Of a stretch of 64,000 nucleotides of DNA, positions 44,075-51,766 are shown in pieces. A program made the translations under genes and the position numbers. This DNA comes from Teichococcus oryzae (GTDB lineage: Bacteria > Pseudomonadota > Alphaproteobacteria > Acetobacterales > Acetobacteraceae), in contig NZ_VUKA01000002.1 in the NCBI RefSeq assembly GCF_008386565.1, positions 372,001 to 436,000 of the forward strand, read 5' to 3'. The first letter of the stretch is position 1. Each line of letters begins with the position of its first letter. Below the pieces are notes generated by a model, which was not told the DNA's origin, did no database searches, and was given only the letters and a program-made list of their open reading frames with translations.

Positions 44075-44728
44075 CTAGCCGCGGAGGCTGGCGGCGAGGC
44101 GCGCTTTCACCAGCGACACAAGGCGCGGCTGCAGCTTCTGCCATCCCAGATACAGCAGAACCGCCGCACCGAGCGTTGCGCCGATGGCCACCGGGTCCGG
44201 GTCCTGGCCCAGCTGCTTTGCCAGCCATCCGCCGATGCTGCCCGGCATGAGCATGAGCGGCGCCCAGATCACCGCGGACAGCACGTTGGCGCTCTGGAAG
44301 GCTTTGTTGCGCATGCCGGTGACACCGGCCGCCAGCGGGGTCACGGCGCGCATCGGGCCCAGGAAGCGGCCGATGAACACCGCCCACCAGCCCCAGCGGC
44401 GGAACACCACCACCGACCAGGCATAGGCCCGGCGGCAGGAGTTCGGCAGGCGCCGGCGCACCGCGTAAGGCCCGATGGCGCGCGCCAGCCAGTATCCGGC
44501 GGCGTCCCCCAGGATGCCCCCGGCGATGCAGGCCAGCAGCACCGGCCCCGGCGCCAGCATGTCGGTGCCGATCAGCGCCCCGATGCCCAGCAGCAGCGCC
44601 GTGGACGGCACCACGATGCTGACCACCGGGAAGGACTCCAGGAAGGCGATGGCGAAGGTGACCGGCGCCGCCCAGGCGGCATTCGCACGGACCCAGGTGT
44701 CGAAGGCGAGAACCCAATCTTCCAGCAT
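44075..44728 (-). CDS. Second DedA-family membrane protein
   Basis: Product of 217 residues with the DedA pattern LESFPVVSIVVPSTALLLGIGALIG and FIGRFLGPMRAVTPLAAGVTGM, and four or more transmembrane helices. Probably a polyprenyl-phosphate or lipid flippase relative, as for the one at 13.6 kb. MLEDWVLAFDTW is taken as the start; ATG 44752 and GTG 44791 would add 8 and 21 residues. Confidence 0.82.
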   Translation of the reverse strand: MLEDWVLAFDTWVRANAAWAAPVTFAIAFLESFPVVSIVVPSTALLLGIGALIGTDMLAPGPVLLACIAGGILGDAAGYWLARAIGPYAVRRRLPNSCRRAYAWSVVVFRRWGWWAVFIGRFLGPMRAVTPLAAGVTGMRNKAFQSANVLSAVIWAPLMLMPGSIGGWLAKQLGQDPDPVAIGATLGAAVLLYLGWQKLQPRLVSLVKARLAASLRG

Positions 44729-44806
44729 GGCGCAAACTAGTTCAGGGGCCATTCCCGGCGCCAGGGCGAAAGCGGGGGCGGGGGCGGTCACGTTCGCGCT
44801 GCCGCG

Positions 44807-45118
44807 TCAGCAGAACAGGGCTTCCACCAGGGAAACCACCGCGCCGATGCCGACCAGCATGGCGCCGAGCAGGATCAGCACCAGCCCGACGCCGTATTTC
44901 AGGGTGGCGATCCCGTAATCGATCAGGCGCCAGCCCAGGGCGGCGGTGTCCCGGCCCTGCCGGCATGCTTCGTGGGCCGGTGGGGCCAAGGGCGCGGCCA
45001 GGGGTGGGGCAGCGGCGGGAACGGCACCCACGGCTGCCATGGGGAAGGGGATGGCGGGAATGGCATGAACCGGCGCGGCCAGGAACAGGCCGGCCAGCAG
45101 GATCAGGCGTTTCAGCAA
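44807..45118 (-). CDS. Small exported or membrane protein, unknown
   Basis: Product of 103 residues with an N-terminal signal peptide (LKRLILLAGLFLAAPVHA), a Pro/Ala-rich linker, then HEACRQGRDTAALGWRLIDYG and a C-terminal transmembrane helix (GVGLVLILLGAMLVGIGAVV). The family is not recognised. It lies upstream of the DedA gene on the same strand and may be co-transcribed. Confidence 0.6.
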   Translation of the reverse strand: MLKRLILLAGLFLAAPVHAIPAIPFPMAAVGAVPAAAPPLAAPLAPPAHEACRQGRDTAALGWRLIDYGIATLKYGVGLVLILLGAMLVGIGAVVSLVEALFC

Positions 45119-45173
45119 GCGGATCTCCGGCGGGGCCGCCTGTCATCGGGCCACCCCGCCGGGGATGCAAGCT

Positions 45174-46094
45174 TCAGCGGCCCGGCATGCCTTCCGGCAC
45201 CACGGTCCGGATCAGGGTCGAATCCAGCGCCTCATAGGCGGCGTAGTCGATGGTCTGGTACAGCTCGGCCCGTGTCTGCATGCGGTCCACCATCTTGTGC
45301 GTGCCGCCGTCGCGGTTGATGGCGGCGTAAAGCTCCTCCATGGATTTCGCGGCGACGCGGAGCTGGCTGACCGGCCAGATCACCATGGAATAGCCCATCG
45401 CCTCGAACTCCTGGTCCGTGAAGAAGGGCGTGCGGCCGAATTCCGTCATGTTGGCGAGCAGCTTGACGCCCGGCATGCGGGCGGAGAACTCGCGGAACAT
45501 CTCGGCATTGGTCAGCGCCTCGGGGAAGATCGCGTCGGCGCCGGCCTCCAGGTAGAGCTTGGCGCGCGCCACCGCGCCGTCGATGCCCTCGCTGGCGGCG
45601 GCGTCGGTGCGGGCGATGATCACCAGGTTGCGCCGCGCCTTGCGGGCGGCCGCGACCTTGGCGGCCATGTCGCGCGCATCGGCCAGCTTCTTGTCGTTCA
45701 GGTGGCCGCACTTCTTAGGCAGGAGCTGGTCCTCGAGATGCACGGCGCCGGCGCCCGCCTCCTCGAAGGCGCGCACCATGTGCATGACGTTCAGCGCCTC
45801 GCCATAGCCGGTGTCGCCATCCACCAGCACCGGCAGCCCGGCGGCGCGCACCACCTGGCGGATGTGCCAGGCGACGTCATCCACCGTGATCATCCCGAGG
45901 TCCGGCAGGCCCATGGTGGCGGACATGGCGGCGCCGGACATGTACAGCGCCTCGAACCCCGCCTTCTTCGCCAGCAGGGCCGCGATGCCGAGATGGGCGC
46001 CCGGCATGCGCAGGATCTGCGGCCGCTCCAGCAGGGCGCGGAAGCGCTGGCCGGCGGGGGCGTCCGGCAGGTCGTCGGCGATTACATAGGGCAT
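45174..46094 (-). CDS. prpB: 2-methylisocitrate lyase
   Basis: Splits 2-methylisocitrate into pyruvate and succinate in the methylcitrate cycle. The isocitrate-lyase/PEP-mutase superfamily product has 306 residues, with MSGAAMSATMGLPDLG, DGDTGYGEALNV (metal ligands), HLEDQLLPKKCGHL (catalytic Cys) and IARTDAAASEG. Coupled to prpC by a TGATG overlap. Confidence 0.92.
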   Translation of the reverse strand: MPYVIADDLPDAPAGQRFRALLERPQILRMPGAHLGIAALLAKKAGFEALYMSGAAMSATMGLPDLGMITVDDVAWHIRQVVRAAGLPVLVDGDTGYGEALNVMHMVRAFEEAGAGAVHLEDQLLPKKCGHLNDKKLADARDMAAKVAAARKARRNLVIIARTDAAASEGIDGAVARAKLYLEAGADAIFPEALTNAEMFREFSARMPGVKLLANMTEFGRTPFFTDQEFEAMGYSMVIWPVSQLRVAAKSMEELYAAINRDGGTHKMVDRMQTRAELYQTIDYAAYEALDSTLIRTVVPEGMPGR

Positions 46095-47260
46095 CAGTGA
46101 TCCTTTGCGGTGCGCTGCGCGATGGGGACGAAGCGGCGGTTCTCCGGCCCGGTGTAGTTGGCGGTGGGGCGGATGATCTTGCCGTCGATCCGCTGCTCGA
46201 TGATGTGCGCGCTCCAGCCTGCCGTGCGGGCGATCACGAAGAGCGGCGTGAACATCGCCGTCGGCACGCCCATCATGTGGTAGGACACGGCGCTGAACCA
46301 GTCGAGATTGGCGAACATCCGCTTGGTGTCGGCCATCACCGCCTCGATCCGGTCGGCGATGTCGAACATCTTGCGGGAGCCGACCTCGTCGGACAGCTCG
46401 CGCGCCACCTGCTTGATGATGACGTTGCGGGGGTCGGACACGGTGTAGACCGGATGGCCGAAGCCGATCACCACTTCCTTGGCCTCGACGCGGCGGCGGA
46501 TATCGGCCTCGGCTTCATCCGGCGTGTCGTAGCGCTTCTGGATGTCGAAGGCGACCTCGTTGGCGCCGCCATGCTTCGGGCCGCGCAGCGCGCCGATGCC
46601 GCCGGTGATGGCCGAGTGGATGTCCGCCCCCGTGCCGGCGATCACCCGGCAGGTGAAGGTGGAGGCGTTGAACTCGTGCTCGGCATAAAGGTTCAGGGAG
46701 GTGTGCATGGCCCGCACCCAGGATTCACGCGGCGCGGCGCCATGCAGCAGGTGCAGGAAATGCCCGCCGATGCTGTCATCGTCGGTTTCCACCTCGATGC
46801 GCCGGCCATTGTGGCTGAAATGGTACCAGTAGAGCAGCATGGAGCCGAGCGAGGCCATCAGCCGGTCGGCGATGTCGCGCGCGCCGGCATGGCTGTGGTC
46901 GTCCTTTTCCGGCAGCACGCAGCCCAGCGCCGAGACGCCGCTGCGCATCACATCCATCGGATGGGCGGCGGCGGGGATCGCCTCCAGCGCCAGCCGGACC
47001 GATTGCGGCAGGCCGCGCAGCGAGCGCAGCTTGGCCTTGTAGCCGCGCAGCGTCGCCTCGTCCGGCAGGGTGCCGTGCACCAGGAGGTGGGCGATCTCCT
47101 CGAACTCGCAGGCGCCGGCGATCTCCAGGATGTCGTAGCCACGGTAATGCAGGTCATTGCCCGTGCGGCCGACGGTGCAGAGCGCGGTGTTGCCGGCCGG
47201 CACGCCGGACAGGGCCACGGACTTCTTCGGCTTGGGAGCGGCGGCGGTCGCGTCGGTCAT
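46094..47260 (-). CDS. prpC: 2-methylcitrate synthase
   Basis: Condenses propionyl-CoA with oxaloacetate. The citrate-synthase-fold product has 388 residues, with [10 protein letters not shown], the catalytic His region [29 protein letters not shown] and a C-terminal RRFVPIAQR. Its size and similarity to bacterial PrpC rather than the longer GltA support the call, as does prpB downstream. The start at 47260 has GGGAAA upstream; ATG 47272 is also possible. The open frame continues far upstream but only as an antisense shadow of the regulator gene. Confidence 0.92.
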   Translation of the reverse strand: MTDATAAAPKPKKSVALSGVPAGNTALCTVGRTGNDLHYRGYDILEIAGACEFEEIAHLLVHGTLPDEATLRGYKAKLRSLRGLPQSVRLALEAIPAAAHPMDVMRSGVSALGCVLPEKDDHSHAGARDIADRLMASLGSMLLYWYHFSHNGRRIEVETDDDSIGGHFLHLLHGAAPRESWVRAMHTSLNLYAEHEFNASTFTCRVIAGTGADIHSAITGGIGALRGPKHGGANEVAFDIQKRYDTPDEAEADIRRRVEAKEVVIGFGHPVYTVSDPRNVIIKQVARELSDEVGSRKMFDIADRIEAVMADTKRMFANLDWFSAVSYHMMGVPTAMFTPLFVIARTAGWSAHIIEQRIDGKIIRPTANYTGPENRRFVPIAQRTAKDH

Positions 47261-47334
47261 CGTGTTTCCCATGGTTTGCTTGGTTGCGGCCGGTCCGGCC
47301 GGGCGCGGCGCCACTCGGCGGCCACGCAATGGTT

Positions 47335-47422
47335 GCGAAGATCGCGAAAATGCCGCCGCCGGTGAAGGGGCTTTCCTGCTGATTCGTGCCGCCCTACCAA
47401 GCATTTCCAGCGAAGATTGCGA
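47335..47422. promoter_or_regulatory. Duplicated motif in the prpC / regulator divergent region
   Basis: GCGAAGATCGCGA at 47335-47347 and GCGAAGATTGCGA at 47410-47422: 12 of 13 bases identical, 75 bases apart, in the 183-base divergent spacer. The second copy lies 21 bases before the regulator start codon, so it could mediate autoregulation and the first could act on prpC. Confidence 0.55.
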
Positions 47423-47443
47423 GGGGGCGGGGCTGTGCCGGCC

Positions 47444-48886
47444 ATGGAGAACAAGATCTATGCCGGAGAGCGCCTGCGCCGCCTGCGCATGGCGCGCGGC
47501 ATGACACAGGCGCGGCTGGCGGTGATGCTGCGGCTTTCGCCCTCCTACCTGAACCAGATCGAGCGCGACCAGCGCCCCTTGCCACGCGAGGTGCTGAACC
47601 GCCTTTGCGCCCTGCTGGACGTGGCGCCGGATTATTTCGCGGAAAGCGACGAGCTGCGCCGCCTGGGCGACCTGCGCGAGGCCCTGGCCAATCCGGTGCC
47701 CGGCGCCGAGCCGGTGGAGCTGGCCGAGGCGCATGCCGCCCTGCGCGCCGCCCCGGGGGTGGCGGCCCGCTTCCTGGCGCTGCACCGTGCCTATCGGGCC
47801 CTGGAGGAGGAGCATCGCGCCCTGCGTGCCCGCCTGGCCGATGACGGCCCGGCAGGCCCCGCTTCCCGCCTTCCCTATGACGAGGTTCAGGACTGGGTGC
47901 AGTCCTGCCTCAACCACTTCCCGGCGCTGGACGAGGCGGCGGAGCGCCTGTTCGAAAGCGGCGGGTTTTCCGCCCAGACCCTGCGCACCGATCTGGAGCG
48001 GCACCTGCAGGTCCGGCACGGCATCGCCGTGGCGGAAACGCTGCGCGAGGGGCCCGATAGCGGCGTGCTGTGGCGCCTGGACCGCGCTGCGGGGCGGCTG
48101 CTGCTGGCGGAGGAGGTGGCGCCCGAAAGCCGCCTTTTCTACATGGCCCATGTGGTCGGCCTGCTGGAGCAGGAAGGGGCGATCGACCGCATGGTGGCCG
48201 GCGCGCCGCTTTCCGGCGCCGATGCGCGCGCCCTCGCCCGGGTCGGGCTGGCGAATTATTATGCCGGCGCGCTGATGCTGCCTTACCGGCGCTTCCGCGC
48301 CGCGGCGCGCGAATTGCGGCATGACGTGGAGCGGATGCAGCGCCGCTTCGGCGCTTCCTTCGAGCAGGTCTGCCACCGTCTCAGCACCTTGCAGCGCCCG
48401 GGGGAGGAAGGCGTGCCCTTCTATTTCCTGAAGGTGGACGTGGCCGGCAACGTGTCCAAGCGGTCCAGCGCCACGCGCTTCCATTTCGCCTTGTTCGGCG
48501 GTGCCTGCCCGCTGTGGAACGTGCACCAGGCCTTTGCCCAGCCGGGCCGCATCCTGGTGCAGCTGGCGCGCACGCCGGATGGCTCCACCTATCTTTGCAT
48601 GGCGCGCATGGTGGGCGGGGGTGGCGGCTATCTGAGCCTGCCGCGCGAAGGGGCGGTGGGCCTGGGCTGCGACATCGCCCATGCCGGGGAGCTGGTTTAC
48701 GCGACCGGGCTGGCGCTGGATGACCGGCAGGCGCCGGTGCCGATCGGCCCCGGCTGCCGGGCCTGCGAACGGGCCGATTGCCGGCACCGCGCCATGCCGC
48801 CGGCGGGCCACCGCCTTGATGTCGGCACGGCCGAGCGGGGCCTGCTGCCTTACCGCATCGCGCGGCCGGGTTCGCCGGGTACTTGA
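47444..48886 (+). CDS. XRE-family regulator of short-chain fatty acid metabolism (ScfR/RamB-like)
   Basis: Product of 480 residues. An N-terminal HTH ([39 protein letters not shown], residues about 7-60), a central ImmA/IrrE-type (DUF955) region and a C-terminal DUF2083 domain with cysteines in [16 protein letters not shown]. The expected zinc HExxH is absent ([11 protein letters not shown] stands there), so the centre is probably a ligand-binding rather than protease domain, as in RamB/PrpR/ScfR, which respond to acyl-CoA levels. Divergent from prpCB, its likely target. ATG 47444 is chosen over 47417. Confidence 0.88.
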   Translation: MENKIYAGERLRRLRMARGMTQARLAVMLRLSPSYLNQIERDQRPLPREVLNRLCALLDVAPDYFAESDELRRLGDLREALANPVPGAEPVELAEAHAALRAAPGVAARFLALHRAYRALEEEHRALRARLADDGPAGPASRLPYDEVQDWVQSCLNHFPALDEAAERLFESGGFSAQTLRTDLERHLQVRHGIAVAETLREGPDSGVLWRLDRAAGRLLLAEEVAPESRLFYMAHVVGLLEQEGAIDRMVAGAPLSGADARALARVGLANYYAGALMLPYRRFRAAARELRHDVERMQRRFGASFEQVCHRLSTLQRPGEEGVPFYFLKVDVAGNVSKRSSATRFHFALFGGACPLWNVHQAFAQPGRILVQLARTPDGSTYLCMARMVGGGGGYLSLPREGAVGLGCDIAHAGELVYATGLALDDRQAPVPIGPGCRACERADCRHRAMPPAGHRLDVGTAERGLLPYRIARPGSPGT

Positions 48887-48948
48887 TGCGGATGCCCGCG
48901 GCAACAACGCAGGGGTTGAGGCATTCACCCCATGCCAAAGGAGACCGC

Positions 48949-49470
48949 ATGAAGCCAACAATCATTCTTGCCGGCCTGCTGACCCTGTCGGGTTGCGGCT
49001 ATTCTGATTCCCGCATGGCGCATCAGGCGCAGATCAACATGGTGGGCATGACGCTGGCCGATCTGCAAAGCTGCGCCGGCGTCGCGGACAGATCGGCCCG
49101 GATCGACGACCGCACGCAGATCCTGACCTATGCCGTGAACAATGATTCCGCCGGCGGCATCGAGGTGACCCTGCCGGTGATCGGCGGCGGCTACACGGTG
49201 GGCGGCAGCGGCTCACGCTGCAACGCCAATTTCCGCATCGAGGACAACAAGGTCGCCAGCCTGTTCTACAGCGGCAACAATGACCGCCCGATCGGCGAGG
49301 ATGGCGTCTGCGCCCCGATCATCCGCGGCTGCATGCGCCGGCCCCAGGCCAGCATGATCCCGTTGAGCGACGAAACCCGGGCTTTGTCCTCCGCCTATTG
49401 GCAGCCGCCCGCGCCCGCGCCCCGGCCGCAGCCTGAAGGTGTCGCGCGGATGCCAACGGTCGGGCGCTGA
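48949..49470 (+). CDS. Lipoprotein of unknown function
   Basis: Product of 173 residues with a lipoprotein signal ([16 protein letters not shown]; lipobox LSGC, Cys16). The mature domain begins near [19 protein letters not shown], a short pattern like the SmpA/BamE-type opening, with further cysteines ([14 protein letters not shown]) that may pair. The C-terminus is Pro-rich ([10 protein letters not shown]). AAAGGAG lies just before the ATG. No exact family recognised. Confidence 0.7.
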   Translation: MKPTIILAGLLTLSGCGYSDSRMAHQAQINMVGMTLADLQSCAGVADRSARIDDRTQILTYAVNNDSAGGIEVTLPVIGGGYTVGGSGSRCNANFRIEDNKVASLFYSGNNDRPIGEDGVCAPIIRGCMRRPQASMIPLSDETRALSSAYWQPPAPAPRPQPEGVARMPTVGR

Positions 49471-49543
49471 AACGAACTCCTGGCCAGGAGCCCGGGGGGC
49501 GCCTTATCACCCGCCCTCGGCCTGCCGCAGAAGGAACCGCGCC

Positions 49544-50086
49544 TTGAGCGACGAGATCACCACGCTTTCCAGCCGCATCGCCTACGAGAATCCCTGGACC
49601 CGCGTGCGGGAGGACATCATCCGCCGCCCCGATGGCTCGGAAGGGCTGTATGGCGTGGTGGAGCGGTCCGACTTCGTGGTGGTGGTGCCGTTCCAGGAGG
49701 GCCGCATCACGCTGGTGGAGCAGTTCCGCTACCCGGTCCGGCTGCGCCAATGGGAAATGCCCATGGGAATGTGGGAAACCCGCCCCGGCACCGCCCCCGA
49801 GGTGCTCGCCGCCGCCGAGCTGGAGGAGGAGACCGGCCTAGTGGCCGGGCGCATGTTCTATGCCGGCGAGATCTTCCAGGGTGCCGGCTATTGCAACCAG
49901 CGTGGCCATGTTTTCCTGGCCACGGAACTTTCCCCGGGCACGCGGCGCCTCGAAGCCAGCGAGCAGGACCTGATCTGCCGCGCCTTTGCTCTGGCCGAGG
50001 TGGAAGGAATGATCCGCGACGGCCGGCTGAAGGATGCCATGTCCATCGCGGCCTTTGGCCTTCTTCGCCTGAAGGGGCTGCTTTAG
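49544..50086 (+). CDS. Nudix hydrolase, ADP-ribose-pyrophosphatase-like
   Basis: Product of 180 residues with the ADPRase layout: VRLRQWEMPMGMWE, the Nudix helix GTAPEVLAAAELEEETGL, then AGEIFQGAGYCNQRGHVFLA. Compared with Gx5Ex7REUxEExGU the metal-binding EE pair is kept, but the arginine is Ala and the first box glutamate is replaced by Thr. The substrate may therefore differ from ADP-ribose or NDP-sugars. The start is TTG 49544 with AAGGA upstream; no good ATG is in frame. Confidence 0.8.
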   Translation: MSDEITTLSSRIAYENPWTRVREDIIRRPDGSEGLYGVVERSDFVVVVPFQEGRITLVEQFRYPVRLRQWEMPMGMWETRPGTAPEVLAAAELEEETGLVAGRMFYAGEIFQGAGYCNQRGHVFLATELSPGTRRLEASEQDLICRAFALAEVEGMIRDGRLKDAMSIAAFGLLRLKGLL

Positions 50087-50134
50087 CCCGGGCGGGGTGC
50101 CGCAACCGGGAAAGGGCCGGGACGTTCGTTCCGT

Positions 50135-50560
50135 ATGCAGCAAAGCATCAGCATCGAGCGCCCCGCCGAAGAAGTGTTCGCCTATCTGTCGGATCCCGAA
50201 CAGCTTCGCCATTGGCTGCCGCAGCTGCGGCGCGAGGAAACCGATCTGCCGGCCGATGGGCTGGAGGCCGACAGCTCGGCCGGGCGCATCCGCTGGCAGT
50301 TCGACCCGGCCGGCGAATGGCATGTGGCGGCGGGTGGCGGCGGTACGGTGCTTACCCTGACGCTGCAGCGCGACACCGCGCCCATGGTGGACCCCACGGA
50401 AGCCGAAACCCCGGAAGATGCCGCCCGCTACGCGGCGGAGGCTGCCTTGCAAAGCCTGAAATCACATCTGGAGCGGGCGGGCGGCGGCGATCCCGACCTG
50501 CACATGCCGGATGTGTCGGCCCGCGTCATGGGTCGTGGTTCCCCCCGCGAACCTGTCTGA
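50135..50560 (+). CDS. SRPBCC (START-like) family protein
   Basis: Product of 141 residues with the SRPBCC opening ISIERPAEEVFAYLSDPEQLRHWLP, beta strands in the middle and a long C-terminal helix (AARYAAEAALQSLKSHLERA). The fold binds hydrophobic ligands, sometimes as polyketide cyclase or toxin-like RatA proteins. The Gly/Pro-rich tail after residue 115 is extra. The ligand is unknown. Confidence 0.75.
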   Translation: MQQSISIERPAEEVFAYLSDPEQLRHWLPQLRREETDLPADGLEADSSAGRIRWQFDPAGEWHVAAGGGGTVLTLTLQRDTAPMVDPTEAETPEDAARYAAEAALQSLKSHLERAGGGDPDLHMPDVSARVMGRGSPREPV

Positions 50561-50877
50561 CTTTTTCCAGGGTTTCACCGGTCCCATCATGGCCAGCGGC
50601 GCCTGACCTTGGGCGCTCCAGGATGATTCTTGCCCAAACAATCCGGTGAACGCCCCATTCTCCACCAGATTTGACTTGATTCTGAGCGCGAGCTTCGCAG
50701 CGCCAATAGTCATTCAGCAAACAACTCGGTCCAGAAATACTTCGCGCCGGGAAGTTTCGATCACGTTTTGGTTGAATGGCAGGAGCCAGTTTTGCGGCCG
50801 GGAGGAATGTGTAAAAAGAAGAACAACGGTTCAGATTATGGACCGCCGGGAACGCGGAAAGTGGTGGAGTTACAGAG
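50561..50877. other. Gap before the 46-residue membrane protein gene
   Basis: These 317 bases are less GC-rich than the surroundings and carry no supported gene. Frames are short and start without ribosome sites. They probably hold the promoter for the small gene at 50878; no clear sigma motif could be fixed. Confidence 0.4.
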
Positions 50878-51018
50878 ATGAGCATTGGATCGTTCGTCAT
50901 CGGCCTTTCCGCGCTGTTTGCCGCCATCCATGTGTTCGAGCGCCACGTGTCCCTGCTCGCGCAGCGTTCTCCCTTGGCAGCGGAAAGCCAGCCTCTGGTG
51001 CCGCCTTCCTTCCGCTGA
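50878..51018 (+). CDS. 46-residue single-pass membrane protein
   Basis: A short frame with GGAG eight bases before the ATG. The product has one transmembrane helix at the N-terminus (IGSFVIGLSALFAAIHVF), a charged segment (ERHVSLLAQRS) and a Pro-ended tail (PLVPPSFR). It stands alone in about 850 bases without other genes. No family recognised; the ribosome site and clean helix support it. Confidence 0.55.
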   Translation: MSIGSFVIGLSALFAAIHVFERHVSLLAQRSPLAAESQPLVPPSFR

Positions 51019-51413
51019 CATGGGAAAAGAACCGCGGGCAAACCGGGCAACTGGCGTGATGAAGCTGACGGCATGGATAGTTAAAAGTGCTCCATGTTTT
51101 GTTCATGGAAGCCTGTGTATCGTTACGTCTAAGACATAATCTATGGGTTGAAAAAGTGGTCCAGCCACGGGATGGGCGCAATATTCCGATGGCAATACAT
51201 CAAGGGACCACCCGCCTGTTCAGGATGAGTGCGCAAAAGCCCCGATGAGCCGGCGGAATATTCGCCGGGATCCCACAAGAAGCCGTTTCTTCAGCAAGAA
51301 TCGGTTGCGATTATGCGACAATCGAAACCGGGTATTTACGGCTTGCAGGAAGTGCGGCCCCAGGGCCGCTTCATCCCCGGCCTCCGCACGCGGTGGACCG
51401 GGGAGACGGGATG
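51019..51413. other. Intergenic region with small palindromes
   Basis: These 395 bases have lower GC than most of the window (near 51060-51200). They include CCATG-N7-CATGG near 51092 and a near-palindrome around GGAATATTC at 51254. No supported gene; an unannotated small RNA or terminator region for the cco operon is possible. Confidence 0.35.
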
Positions 51414-51608
51414 TCACTCCGGCCGCGCCTGGTCCCAGCCGCGCTTGATCAGCAGGAAAGCCATCGCCAGGCCAAACAGTCCCAGCAGCGTGCCAAACAG
51501 CGACAGGCCGAAATCCTGCCCCCGGCCGGCGCAATACAGGCCGATCAGGGCCAGCAGCCCATAGACGATCATGAACAGCACGCGGCTGACGGGGAATTCG
51601 GGGATCAT
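51414..51608 (-). CDS. Small two-helix membrane protein at the end of the cco operon
   Basis: Product of 64 residues: helices VLFMIVYGLLALIGLYCAG and LFGTLLGLFGLAMAFLLI, ending in KRGWDQARPE. Its start overlaps the ccoS stop by four bases (ATGA), so it is translated as a ninth cco gene. I do not recognise a named family; a small cbb3 assembly or stability factor is an inference from position only. Confidence 0.7.
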   Translation of the reverse strand: MIPEFPVSRVLFMIVYGLLALIGLYCAGRGQDFGLSLFGTLLGLFGLAMAFLLIKRGWDQARPE

Positions 51609-51766
51609 CGTGGTTCTCTCCTGGCAGGCGTGTCGTCGAACAGGATGCGGCTTGCCGCACCATCAAGATCCTCGTACTGGCCCGAGGACAGGGCCCAGGC
51701 GAAGCCGGCCAAGGCCAGCAGCCCGATCAGCAGCGCCAATGGCACCAGCCACAGCAGAACGGTCAT
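51605..51766 (-). CDS. ccoS: cbb3 oxidase assembly protein CcoS
   Basis: Product of 53 residues with one transmembrane helix (LLWLVPLALLIGLLALAGFAW) followed by the conserved ALSSGQYEDLDGAASRILFDD. CcoS is needed for cofactor insertion into cbb3 oxidase. ATGA overlaps at both ends with ccoI and the 64-residue gene. Confidence 0.9.
   Translation of the reverse strand: MTVLLWLVPLALLIGLLALAGFAWALSSGQYEDLDGAASRILFDDTPARREPR

Noticed and set aside
46094-48961. 955-codon frame containing prpC
   Set aside because: Only the last 388 codons are prpC. The rest is antisense to the regulator gene and non-coding in character.
50849-50871. GGAAC...GTT before the 46-residue gene
   Set aside because: Spacing is short (N15 to GTT) and the -10 would overlap the ribosome site.
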